Source of the DNA: Chloroflexota bacterium
GTDB lineage: Bacteria > Chloroflexota > Dehalococcoidia > SZUA-161 > SpSt-899
Reading direction: 5' to 3'
Length of the DNA stretch: 13,733 nt
Assembly: GCA_018725425.1 (NCBI GenBank)
Contig: QLUL01000014.1
Span: 1 to 13,733 of the forward strand
Under the pieces are notes generated by a model. The model ran no database searches and was not told where the DNA came from. It saw only the letters and a program-made list of their open reading frames with translations. Made by a program: the position numbers and the translations under genes. Below are positions 1 through 6,701 of the stretch, piece after piece (position 1 is the first letter of the stretch; every line of letters begins with the position of its first letter).

Positions 1-49
1 ACTAGAATCTTGTTAAAACCAGAGATCTATTGCTGAAAGTGGCCAGGGT

Positions 50-138
50 CAATGTGGATATTGCCGTATGTGGATAAGTCTGCGACTTAACCACATACTT
101 GGATAACCCTTCGGGTTACCCACAATCTCCATATTGTT
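50..138. repeat. Folded inverted repeat with four DnaA-box-like 9-mers
   Basis: The inner arms at 67-81 and 85-99 pair at 14 of 15 positions around a 3-nt loop. The outer arms CAATGTGGATATTG (50-63) and the reverse complement of the segment ending near 136 match at about 12 of 14. A second small hairpin, AACCC-TTC-GGGTT, sits at about 105-117 inside the right arm. DnaA-box-like 9-mers are TGTGGATAT (53-61), TGTGGATAA (69-77, the perfect E. coli box on the minus strand), TTAACCACA (87-95) and TTACCCACA (116-124), arranged as two minus then two plus copies. The symmetry of the palindrome itself produces part of this pattern, so it may be a structured intergenic repeat rather than a DnaA-binding region. 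There is no dnaA or dnaN nearby. Confidence 0.5.
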
Positions 139-196
139 AGTGCTATTATATTTTCAAACAACTCAAGGTTTCATGAAACAAAATCACCCCTCTTTA

Positions 197-1129
197 CTAA
201 ATTTGGAGAAGAGCCCAGAAACATAATCTCATCTTGCCATCGAGTCCTTGCTTCTTGGCCAAAAGATTGACCGCGGATATGATCTGCTGTGAGTATTCCC
301 TCCTGACACGCTCGTCAAAGAGAATCTTGCGATATTCTCCAATGAGGTGAGGAAAGTGCTCCTGGAGGAGGTTCTTTACTGAGGCCCAGACGCCAAAGCG
401 CGGATTAAGCCGATCAATGTAGAAGTAATCAACACCGACGTCCTTGAGCGCCTTTAGCAGCGGTACCAGGCTTCCCTCAATGTCTGATAGATAGGGCAGC
501 AAAGGTCCGAGAAAGGCATAGGTTCTAACTCCCCTCATCCTGGCCTCTTCTAGGAGAGCCAATCTCTCAATGGGAGGAGAGCCCCCGGGTTCGATGAGCC
601 GGCACAACTCCTCGTCAAGAGTGGTGATTGTAACCCCGAAGTCCACGCCGACTTTTGAGCTGAGGAGATCGAGGTCACGACCTGCCAGTGTGCTCTTGGT
701 GAGAATAGTTAACGGATAGCCGTAGTGGAGCAATATTTCCAGACACTGCCTAGTCAGTCTGTAGCTAGCTTCCCAGGGCTGCCAGCCATCGCACACTGAG
801 CTTATGAATACTGTGCCTATCCTCTTTCGTCTTACCTCGCGTGCCAGAATCTGGGGCGCGTTTACCTTGACATCGACGAAGTTCCCCCAGGGTTCACCGG
901 GGTGAGAAAACCTGGTGGCAAATCTCGCATAGCAATAGCAGCACCCATGCTCACATCCAGCGTAGCAGTTGACAGTATAGTCAGCCAGGGCTGACTTGTT
1001 CAGCACCGACTTACACTCCACTTCAGCTATCCGGACATCTGAGAATCCTGTAATCTGCGACATATCAATCTGGTGATGCGCTCTCGTCTTCCTCTGAGCA
1101 GCACTCTCCAATTGAGCCTTGCAACGCAT
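197..1129 (-). CDS. Radical SAM protein, SPL-like COG1533 family
   Basis: Probable radical SAM enzyme that would bind a [4Fe-4S] cluster and cleave S-adenosylmethionine. The CxxxCxxC cluster motif is visible as CEHGCCYC (Cys59, Cys63, Cys66), preceded by NCYAG and followed by YAR, as in the spore photoproduct lyase-like COG1533 proteins (often annotated Rv2578c-like). The rest fits a partial TIM barrel: a TKSTLAGRDLDLL strand-helix, a GVTITTLDEE segment and the EPGGSPPIERLALLEEAR helix typical of the group. Length (310 aa) is normal. The first start at 1129 has only a weak GGGG upstream; Met23 (1061-1063) is an alternative that would leave the conserved core intact. The substrate is unknown. 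It lies alone, transcribed away from the rest of the window, followed on its 3' side by the folded repeat at 50-138. Confidence 0.85.
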   Translation of the reverse strand: MRCKAQLESAAQRKTRAHHQIDMSQITGFSDVRIAEVECKSVLNKSALADYTVNCYAGCEHGCCYCYARFATRFSHPGEPWGNFVDVKVNAPQILAREVRRKRIGTVFISSVCDGWQPWEASYRLTRQCLEILLHYGYPLTILTKSTLAGRDLDLLSSKVGVDFGVTITTLDEELCRLIEPGGSPPIERLALLEEARMRGVRTYAFLGPLLPYLSDIEGSLVPLLKALKDVGVDYFYIDRLNPRFGVWASVKNLLQEHFPHLIGEYRKILFDERVRREYSQQIISAVNLLAKKQGLDGKMRLCFWALLQI

Positions 1130-1228
1130 ATCCCCAACTCGGGCAAAGCATCCTATATCCCAGTAACCAGGGGAAAATGCGAGGCGATCAACGCAACATT
1201 CCTCGCTTTTGTCTAATCAGCGCTGCTT

Positions 1229-1764
1229 CTAAGGGAGCAGTTTGGCAGCGAGCTCTGTCTCGTGATCCTTGAGCCATTTCTTGTGCTCGCGCCATCGGGG
1301 ACAGTGTTCAGCTACCAGTTCCCAGAATCTCTTTGTATGAGAGCCTCTTGCAAAAGGGATTCTCTGAAGCTGGCAGTTGCGTTATCTCAGCTTCGGCCAA
1401 CGGATTTTTGCAAGAGCCTCATGATTCATCTCTTTTAGATGGGCAAGCTCATGAATGATGATGTAGTCAAGGTGGGAATGACATCGCCACTTTTGACTTC
1501 CCTGTCGGCACAAAGCGGTTGCACTTCGCCATACTTTGCGAGCTTGTCTAATATCCAGTCCCCCTTCGCCTTCAAAAGGTCCGGGATTTGTTCAATCTTA
1601 CAAGACTTTGGAATCACTACTATAAGGCCCGTTCCTTGTCTCACCTCGAGCCGGACGTGTTTTGCCCTGGCGCTGTGCTTGATGATGTAGGAAATGATTT
1701 GGCCGTTAACGGTGATTTTGCGTTTCCCTACCATGATCAATTGGGGGGACGTTGTTTGAACCAT
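1229..1764 (-). pseudogene. YgjP/DUF45 zinc metallopeptidase, deleted and interrupted
   Basis: Remnant of a YgjP-like (DUF45, M48-type) metal-dependent hydrolase. The N-terminal part reads from 1764 through KHSARAKHVRLEVR and WILDKLAKYGEVQPL to SGDVIP. At about 1475 the reading frame shifts straight into HLDYIIIHELAHLKEMNH, so the middle of the protein, including the usual WGSCS region (about 80-90 codons by my memory of the family), is missing. The HExxH zinc motif is read as HELAH near 1450. The C-terminal part TKRFWELVAEHCPRW to the TAG stop at 1229-1231 continues only after removal of an 80-bp insertion at 1341-1420. Joining across the insertion restores the family-typical NHTKRFWELV. Two independent lesions make this a clear pseudogene; an undamaged protein cannot be made from it. 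Confidence 0.85.
1341..1420. mobile_element. 80-bp MITE with 15-bp TIRs and 4-bp target duplication
   Basis: Short non-coding insertion inside the YgjP remnant. The left end GAGCCTCTTGCAAAA (1341-1355) and the reverse complement of the right end GAGGCTCTTGCAAAA (1406-1420) match at 14 of 15. Homology between the arms continues inward to a shared GAAGCTG, so nearly the whole element can fold back. ATGA at 1337-1340 is repeated at 1421-1424 as a target duplication. Removing the element plus one ATGA restores the host reading frame across Asn-His-Thr-Lys. It has no coding capacity and would need a transposase supplied in trans; I cannot name the parent insertion sequence. Confidence 0.85.
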
Positions 1765-1972
1765 GTCTCTAGTTTAACTGTTCAACGGATTAGTGTCCAC
1801 AGGCAGGTCAAGAAAGGGGCCGCATGTAGTGGTTTGTTAGCAGGAAGGGTATGACCGAGATGATACCCATGCGGGGATGTCACGTTTTAGCGTTTTGTTT
1901 GATCCTCGCAAATGGGTGGCCCGACTTTTTGCGTTTATCATTTGATGGATCGCAAGCATGCCCGCAATAAGC

Positions 1973-2001
1973 TTGACAGCTACCACGGGAGATGCTAACA
2001 T
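1973..2001 (+). promoter_or_regulatory. Possible sigma-70 promoter
   Basis: TTGACA (1973-1978) matches the -35 consensus exactly. After a 17-bp spacer comes TAACAT (1996-2001, 4 of 6), preceded by TG one base upstream as in extended -10 elements. No intact gene follows directly, so it may belong to the decayed frame at about 2072-2223. Confidence 0.35.
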
Positions 2002-2245
2002 TTGGCAAACCAGAGCGGATTAGGTGAACTCTGAGTTCGTCTATTTGCTATTTATGTGAAATTACCCTATACAAGAAGATGAGAGGACGATTCATTTCAC
2101 TATGATGAGGAAAAAGATAATCTAGCTAAGAATGCTCTATCTTCAACCAAAAAGCTTGGCATGCCTGTTAGCTCAATTTGCATTGAGAAACCTCTCGCGG
2201 AGTTTGATATGATTGTTGCTTAGTGACAAAAGCTGGCTCGGCTTC

Positions 2246-2388
2246 GTCTAACGCGCCGTGGCCGGGCTTCGCCCCAAATTCCCGCCTTCTTTGTCAGCGG
2301 AGGTGCAGGTAAGCGAGCGGAGACTTGTCAGTGGAGTGTCTTGGTCGGCGAATTACGGCGGCAACTTCGGCCACGGCAGAAACGTTGA
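2246..2388. repeat. attC-like palindrome with 10-bp arms
   Basis: GTCTAAC (2246-2252) fits the RYYYAAC form of an integron attC R'' box. GCCGTGGCCG (2255-2264) pairs perfectly with CGGCCACGGC (2368-2377), and AACGTTGA follows near 2381-2388 where GTTRRRY would be expected, but with an imperfect fit. Order and wording (CTAAC, arm, CTTCGCCCCAAATT, then GCAACTTC, arm, AAACGTT) parallel the better-formed element at 13103-13187. No gene ends directly at its left edge and no integrase is in the window. Confidence 0.35.
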
Positions 2389-2440
2389 CTTAAACTGCTT
2401 TCTCGTAAGCAAATCTTAGGGCCACCTCAATAAAGCCTCC

Positions 2441-2469
2441 TTTGCACTACTCTGCGGCAGTGTTATAAT
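2441..2469 (+). promoter_or_regulatory. Promoter for the methyltransferase-thiolase-DUF35 genes
   Basis: TATAAT (2464-2469) is a perfect -10 box with TG one base upstream (extended -10). TTTGCA (2441-2446) is a weak -35, 17 bp away. Transcription would start near 2476, leaving about 110 nt before the likely TTG start at 2585. It is the best candidate to drive the three genes to 5449. Confidence 0.45.
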
Positions 2470-2584
2470 AGTGCTGAAACTCAATTAGCATTCATGAATC
2501 GATGTGGAGATATTCGGCCGATAATTATTGCAATTCACGGGGAAGAAAATTGTGTTTGCAATAATAAATCCAGGGAGCACGAAA

Positions 2585-3832
2585 TTGAACCGGAAAACAT
2601 TCAAACCCGGAGGCTTACCCACCGCGATCGGCAGCATGCCGCACACCGACCCTGTTGAGGCGTGTTCGATTGTTCGGGCGAATCTGCCCGAGATACCCGT
2701 CTGGCCGCAACTCCCCCGTCGATCGTTCCTGGAGAGCATGTACACCCAGTTTAGTGAGGGCTTCCCCGGATTGGTTCAGGGGAGCGAGCGTATCTACGTC
2801 AACCGCTCGGTGGACCTCTCTGAGCCGCTGGAAAGACTCTACACGGAGTACCGAGTACTGAGTACTGAGTACCGAGTACCCCCCACCCCACCCGGTACTC
2901 GGTGCTCGGCACTCGGCACTCGACACTCAGAACTCGGTGCCGTAAGCCCGGAATATGCCCTCGGACTCCAGCAGTTTCTCTCCCATTTGAGTACTGAGTA
3001 CCGAGTACTGAGTACCGAGACCTTCCCCCTCGGAACTCGGAACTCGGAACTCGGAACTCGTATCTACGCCGTGAAAGGGCAGGTGATTGGGCCTGTCAGC
3101 TTCGGACTGATGGTCACCGACCAGAATCGCCGTCCCATCCTGTATGATGATGCCCTCGCCGATGCCCTGGCCAAACACCTCGCCTTAAAGGCCAGGTGGC
3201 AGGAGAGGGAGCTATCCAGACTTTCATCCAATACCATTATCTTCATCGACGAGCCATATCTTGCCTCGTTGGGTTCGGCATTTGTGGCGGTTTCGACTGA
3301 TATGGTCATCAGTCTCATCGATGAGACACTGGGTGGCCTGAGTGGACTCAAAGGAATCCATTGCTGTGGAAATGCCGACTGGCCCGTCTTGATGAATACG
3401 ACCATCGATATCCTCAGCTTCGATGCCTACAACTACGGTGAGTCGCTGACGTTATATCCCGCTGAAATCAAGGCCTTCATCGATCGAGGTGGTGTGCTGG
3501 CCTGGGGAATCGTCCCCAGCGATGAGGCGATGCTGTCTGATGAGACCGCCTCGAAGCTACTGGGGCGTCTGGAGAAGCTGATGGGCTTGCTTTCAGAGAG
3601 TGGCATCGGTTATGATAGATTATGGGAACAAAGCCTGATTACCCCGTCCTGCGGCCTGGGCTCGATCTCGCCCCGGTCAGCGGAGCGGGCCCTGGAGTTG
3701 ACGGCCGAGGTGTCGAGGGAGTTCAGGCGTTTACAACTGAAAGGAGGAAGAGATAAGAGAGGTTGCAGTAGTTGGCGTGGGAATGACCAAGTTCGGCGTC
3801 TCGGAAAACACCAACATCGAGATGTTCTCTGA
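2585..3832 (+). CDS. UROD/MetE-like zinc methyltransferase with two repeat insertions
   Basis: Member of the UROD/cobalamin-independent methionine synthase superfamily, probably moving a methyl group to or from a corrinoid or thiol; the exact substrate is unknown. The N-terminal GGLPTAIGSMPHTDP and WPQLPRRSFLESM match this family. A zinc site is suggested by HCCGNADW (codons from 3359) and the later Cys in TPSCGLGS (3650-3652). The TTG at 2585 is preferred because AGGGAG lies 7 nt upstream; the frame is open from 2528. Two in-frame insertions of inverted heptamer arrays (2845-2935, 2988-3059) add low-complexity stretches such as TEYRVLSTEYRV around a native-looking 18-residue segment. The frame runs past the expected end to 3832, over the start of the thiolase. 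A TGA at 3738-3740 in the +1 frame sits exactly before the next Shine-Dalgarno, so a one-base indel near the 3' end is possible. Confidence 0.75.
   Translation: MNRKTFKPGGLPTAIGSMPHTDPVEACSIVRANLPEIPVWPQLPRRSFLESMYTQFSEGFPGLVQGSERIYVNRSVDLSEPLERLYTEYRVLSTEYRVPPTPPGTRCSALGTRHSELGAVSPEYALGLQQFLSHLSTEYRVLSTETFPLGTRNSELGTRIYAVKGQVIGPVSFGLMVTDQNRRPILYDDALADALAKHLALKARWQERELSRLSSNTIIFIDEPYLASLGSAFVAVSTDMVISLIDETLGGLSGLKGIHCCGNADWPVLMNTTIDILSFDAYNYGESLTLYPAEIKAFIDRGGVLAWGIVPSDEAMLSDETASKLLGRLEKLMGLLSESGIGYDRLWEQSLITPSCGLGSISPRSAERALELTAEVSREFRRLQLKGGRDKRGCSSWRGNDQVRRLGKHQHRDVL
2845..2935. repeat. Inverted heptamer array, copy A (coding)
   Basis: Five tandem heptamers of the form YGAGTAC or GGAGTAC (2845-2879), a C-rich centre (2880-2893), then six heptamers of inverted sense ending in ACTC or GCTC (2894-2935). 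The arms can pair. The array is translated in frame inside the methyltransferase gene and looks like an insertion into a loop. Confidence 0.9.
2988..3059. repeat. Inverted heptamer array, copy B (coding)
   Basis: Five heptamers of TGAGTAC, CGAGTAC and a final CGAGACC (2988-3022), a short centre TTCCCCCTC (3023-3031), then four exact copies of GGAACTC (3032-3059). Same architecture as copy A, 52 bp further on and in the same gene. The four perfect copies suggest recent tandem expansion. Confidence 0.9.
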
Positions 3833-5000
3833 GGCTGCCATGGAAGCTATAAACGAGTCGAATCTCAAGCCGAAGGATATCCAGGCACTTTTCTTCGGCA
3901 ACGTGTTTGGCTCGCATGAAGAGGGCCAGGTAAACATGGCCCCATTCGCCGCCGCTGATATAGGAATCCCCAATATCCCCACCACTAGATTCGAGGGTGC
4001 CTGTGCTAGCGGCTCGGTGGCGGTCAGGGATGCCTTCATGTGGGTAGCTTCGGGGTATTATGACATCGTGCTCGCCGGTGGGACCGAGAGGGTTTTGGCG
4101 ATGGACACCCCCGCCGCAACGCGGGCCTTTGCCATGTGTAGCAATAGCTACTACGAGGGCCCCGCGGGGATCACCTTTCCCGGGGTCTTCGCTCTGTTGG
4201 CTCACCTCTACTCCCATAAGTATGGGATACCACTCGCCAAACTCAAGGAGCAAATGGCAATGGTAGCCATCAAGAACCATCGGAACGGCAAGCTCAATCC
4301 CAAGGCTCAGTTCCAGGCAACCATTAGAGACCTCATGGAGGCACGGATAGCTAGAGCAACCCAAAAGGGTCAGTCGGTTCCCACCTGGGCGGATGAGATG
4401 GAGTTCCTTCGTGACATCAAGGCGAATCCACTGATCGCCGATCCCTTGCAACTCTACGATTGCTGCCCCTTCACCGATGGTGCAGCCGCAGTGGTACTGG
4501 TATCCGGTGACAAGGCCAGGACATTGACCGATAAGCCTGTTCTGATAGCTGGCGTGGGGCAGTGTTCCGTCGGCTCTCTCTCCGATCAGAAGGACTTCAC
4601 CCAGATGAAATCTCGAATCCTATCGGCAAAGCAAGCCTATGCTCAAGCGGGCATTGAGCCACAGGACGTTGACCTCTGCGAGCTCCATGATTGCTTTACC
4701 ATTGCTGAGATTGTGTCTATGGAGTGCCTCGGATTCTTTGAGTTCGGCCACGGAGGCCGGGCGGTGGAGCGGGGCGAGACCGAGATCGGCGGCAAGATCG
4801 CCATCAATCCCTCCGGTGGTCTTAAGGCCAAGGGTCATCCCATAGGGGCTACCGGTGCTGCTCAGGTATACGAAGTGGTAAAGCAGCTTCGGAGTGAATG
4901 CGGAAAGCGGCAGGTGGACGGCGCAAGAATAGGCATGACCGATACCCTGGGCGGCGATGCCGGCACAGTATGCAACATAATCCTGAAGAGGGGCTGGTAA
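3777..5000 (+). CDS. Thiolase-family protein (SCP-x/acetoacetyl-CoA thiolase-like)
   Basis: Condenses or cleaves acyl-CoA thioesters through a cysteine nucleophile. Seen: the nucleophile motif GACASGS, the ELHDCF motif with its histidine, NPSGGLKAKGHPIGATG with the active-site histidine, and the C-terminal LGGDAGTVCN where the second active-site Cys usually lies. About 410 aa is normal. The first canonical in-frame start is GTG at 3777, but the sequence from 3756 reads REVAVVGVGMTKFG, the usual N-terminus of the family. This places the natural start at an ATA codon (3753-3755), 5 nt after a strong AGGAGG (3743-3748), with an in-frame TGA at 3738 upstream. Either an AUA start is used, or the start was lost by mutation or sequencing error. 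It is followed 44 nt later by the DUF35 partner, a pairing typical of multisubunit thiolase and HMG-CoA-synthase complexes. Confidence 0.85.
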   Translation: MGMTKFGVSENTNIEMFSEAAMEAINESNLKPKDIQALFFGNVFGSHEEGQVNMAPFAAADIGIPNIPTTRFEGACASGSVAVRDAFMWVASGYYDIVLAGGTERVLAMDTPAATRAFAMCSNSYYEGPAGITFPGVFALLAHLYSHKYGIPLAKLKEQMAMVAIKNHRNGKLNPKAQFQATIRDLMEARIARATQKGQSVPTWADEMEFLRDIKANPLIADPLQLYDCCPFTDGAAAVVLVSGDKARTLTDKPVLIAGVGQCSVGSLSDQKDFTQMKSRILSAKQAYAQAGIEPQDVDLCELHDCFTIAEIVSMECLGFFEFGHGGRAVERGETEIGGKIAINPSGGLKAKGHPIGATGAAQVYEVVKQLRSECGKRQVDGARIGMTDTLGGDAGTVCNIILKRGW

Positions 5001-5013
5001 ACGCCGAAGTAGC

Positions 5014-5031
5014 CACAGAGGACACAGAGGG
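5014..5031. repeat. Tandem 9-mer repeat between thiolase and DUF35 gene
   Basis: Two adjacent copies of CACAGAGGA/G (5014-5022, 5023-5031), followed by a purine-rich run up to the next start codon. I recall this wording as a common intergenic repeat in many bacterial genomes. It supplies part of the purine-rich sequence before the DUF35 gene. Confidence 0.6.
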
Positions 5032-5044
5032 AAGAGAGGGGAGA

Positions 5045-5449
5045 ATGGAATATAAACTGACTCACAAGGCGTATACCGGTGCGCTGAGAGAGAACAGGCT
5101 GATGGGACTCAAATGCAATGCTTGCGGTGGCTACACCGTGCCCCCGAAGAAGGTGTGTATCGAGTGTGCCGGCGAGGAAGTGGGCATCGTCGAACTCAGC
5201 GGCAAGGGAGAGATCAGAACCTTCACCGTCATCCGGGTGGCGTCAGAAGGATTTCAGGCCCCATACGTTGTCGGCATCGTCGAGCTTGACGAAGGCCCGT
5301 GGCTCATGGGCAACATCATTGGTGTAAACTGCGATGAAGCCACCATGGATATGATCGGCAAGAGAGTCAAATTAGGCCATGCGGTTATCCCCGGAGACAA
5401 GTTCTCGGCCGGTGAGCGTGTGACCGCGACCTTTAGTCTGGAGGAATAG
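5045..5449 (+). CDS. DUF35 Zn-ribbon/OB-fold acyl-CoA-binding protein
   Basis: Small accessory protein of thiolase and HMG-CoA-synthase type complexes, thought to bind the CoA part of the substrate and channel it between active sites. The N-terminal rubredoxin-like zinc ribbon is seen as CNAC (Cys24, Cys27) and CIEC (Cys38, Cys41). An OB-fold follows from about residue 50: GKGEIRTFTVI, YVVGIVELDEGPWLMGNI and a C-terminal GERVTATF strand. 134 aa is the usual size. The start at 5045 follows a purine-rich GAGGGGAG. Directly downstream of the thiolase and on the same strand, it is almost certainly the thiolase's partner. Confidence 0.88.
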   Translation: MEYKLTHKAYTGALRENRLMGLKCNACGGYTVPPKKVCIECAGEEVGIVELSGKGEIRTFTVIRVASEGFQAPYVVGIVELDEGPWLMGNIIGVNCDEATMDMIGKRVKLGHAVIPGDKFSAGERVTATFSLEE

Positions 5450-5456
5450 ACTAACT

Positions 5457-5485
5457 CGTAGTCGAGGTCGTCCCTGACCTCGACG
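5457..5485. repeat. 29-bp dispersed palindrome, intergenic copy
   Basis: The core GTCGAGGTC (5461-5469) and GACCTCGAC (5476-5484) form a perfect 9-bp stem with a 6-nt loop. The 29 bp match the reverse complement of 8773-8801 (inside the PHP gene) at 26 positions, so this is a dispersed element and not just a local hairpin. No T-run follows, so it is a poor intrinsic terminator. Confidence 0.75.
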
Positions 5486-5504
5486 AAAATGAAAGGTTGG
5501 GTAT

Positions 5505-5600
5505 ATGAATAAAACAAAGAGGGTAGCCAGTCTCAAGCATCGCCGCAGGAAGAAGAAAATCGAGGAGAAGAGGAAGGCCGGAAAGGCATCTGGTGAGTAG
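5505..5600 (+). CDS. Tiny lysine/arginine-rich protein (31 aa)
   Basis: Reads MNKTKRVASLKHRRRKKK and then IEEKRKAGKASGE, with about half of the residues Lys or Arg. GAAAGG (5491-5496) lies 8 nt before the ATG. Such composition suggests an RNA-binding or ribosome-associated small protein; similar very short basic proteins (for example the bS22/AURKAIP1-like group) are known, but I cannot assign it to a family. It sits between the DUF35 gene and the COG2187 gene on the same strand. Confidence 0.55.
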   Translation: MNKTKRVASLKHRRRKKKIEEKRKAGKASGE

Positions 5601-5629
5601 TCAATAGTGAGTCACCAATCACTAAAATA

Positions 5630-6643
5630 ATGGCGCAGTTACCACCGCTGGTTCAGGCATTGCTGAAGGGAGACGCCTATCCAGAGAATCCCCGGCATGT
5701 CGATCTGATACAGACGCAGATGTCCTTCGTTTTCCTCATTGGTGACTTCGCCTACAAGATCAAGAAACCGGTCGATCTCGGCTACCTCGATTTCAGTACC
5801 CTGGAGAAGCGGCGCTTTTACTGCCAGCAAGAGGTGAAGCTCAATAGACGCCTCGCCCCGGGGGTCTACCTCGGGGTAGTTGAGGTGACTCAAAATGAGG
5901 GGCGGTTCTCCGTGGAGGGCACCGGCGAGGTTGTAGAATACGCCGTGAAGATGCGTCAGCTCCCGCGGGAACGCTGTCTGGATAAGCTCCTTGCCAGAAA
6001 TCAGGCGACCCCCGCAATGCTGGTGGAGGTAGCACGGAAGCTGGTCGAGTTCCACCAGGCTTCCAGGTGCGATGAAGAAATATCGAGGTACGGCGATATC
6101 GAGACCATCGTCCAGAACATGGACGAGAACTTCGCTCAAACGACAAAATATATAAAGGTGTCCCTTTCCCCGGAAACCTATGAGGGTATAAAGTCTTACA
6201 CCGCAAGCTTTATAGACAGACAAACCCCGCTATTCAAGCAGCGCATGAGGGAGGACAAGATAAGGGACTGCCACGGGGATCTGCACTCGGCACACATTTG
6301 TTTTGGCAACGAAGTCTATATCTTCGATTGCATCGAATTCAACGACCGCTTCAGGTACTGCGATGTAGCCAGTGAGATTGCCTTTCTGGCCATGGACCTG
6401 GATGTGCATGGTTATCCCCATCTCTCGAGGCATTTTGTCGATAGCTACGTTGCGCTATCCGGCGATCGGGAACTGCAGCAAATGCTCAACTTCTACCGCT
6501 GTTATCGGGCCTATGTGAGGGGAAAGGTGGAAAGCTTTAAGCTCGACGACCCGCATATCTCGGACGAGGAAAAGGGCCAGGTTCTGGGGATCGCCAGGAG
6601 GTACTTCGAGCTAGCGGAGTCGTATACGTTGAGGGGCGAGTGA
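5630..6643 (+). CDS. COG2187 aminoglycoside-phosphotransferase-like kinase
   Basis: Protein kinase-fold (APH-like) protein of unknown substrate. The N-terminus HVDLIQTQMSFVFLIGDFAYKIKKPVDLGYLDFSTLEKR, seen in pieces at residues 23-60, is diagnostic of COG2187 and includes the nucleotide-binding lysines. The catalytic loop is CHGDLHSAHICF (His215, Asp217), with the metal-binding Asp in IFDCIEFND (Asp233). In many bacteria this domain is fused to a C-terminal COG0645 P-loop kinase; here that domain is a separate gene at 7306-7959, after a toxin-antitoxin pair. The length (337 aa) fits the isolated domain. The ATG at 5630 has no clear Shine-Dalgarno. Confidence 0.8.
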   Translation: MAQLPPLVQALLKGDAYPENPRHVDLIQTQMSFVFLIGDFAYKIKKPVDLGYLDFSTLEKRRFYCQQEVKLNRRLAPGVYLGVVEVTQNEGRFSVEGTGEVVEYAVKMRQLPRERCLDKLLARNQATPAMLVEVARKLVEFHQASRCDEEISRYGDIETIVQNMDENFAQTTKYIKVSLSPETYEGIKSYTASFIDRQTPLFKQRMREDKIRDCHGDLHSAHICFGNEVYIFDCIEFNDRFRYCDVASEIAFLAMDLDVHGYPHLSRHFVDSYVALSGDRELQQMLNFYRCYRAYVRGKVESFKLDDPHISDEEKGQVLGIARRYFELAESYTLRGE

Positions 6644-6701
6644 GGGGGAATTGCTTCGTTAAACAAAAGGCAAAGAGTGCTTTGACTGGGCGCGTATAGC
6701 C

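Larger units (their letters stand above)
1765..2463. other. Intergenic stretch without a convincing gene
   Basis: No open frame here looks like a real protein. On the plus strand the frame following a TGA near 2072 reads DSFHYDEEKDNLAKNAL and on to a TAG at 2221-2223, about 50 codons without a good start codon. Its composition is protein-like, but I do not recognise it; it may be the tail of a decayed gene. The stretch also holds one possible promoter (1973-2001) and an attC-like palindrome (2246-2388). Confidence 0.5.

Noticed and set aside
1179..1210. GCGAGG/CCTCGC hairpin followed by TTTT as a terminator
   Set aside because: The T-run is on the plus strand, but both flanking genes are on the minus strand; the loop is 16 nt and the stem only 6 bp.
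3723..4451. 242-codon open frame on the minus strand
   Set aside because: It is antisense to the thiolase, whose active-site motifs are clear; the minus-strand translation has no family features.
5591..5626. GTGAGT and CACT repeats as a fifth inverted array
   Set aside because: There is a hint of the pattern (two GTGAGT, two TCAC/CACT), but too few and too irregular units to call.
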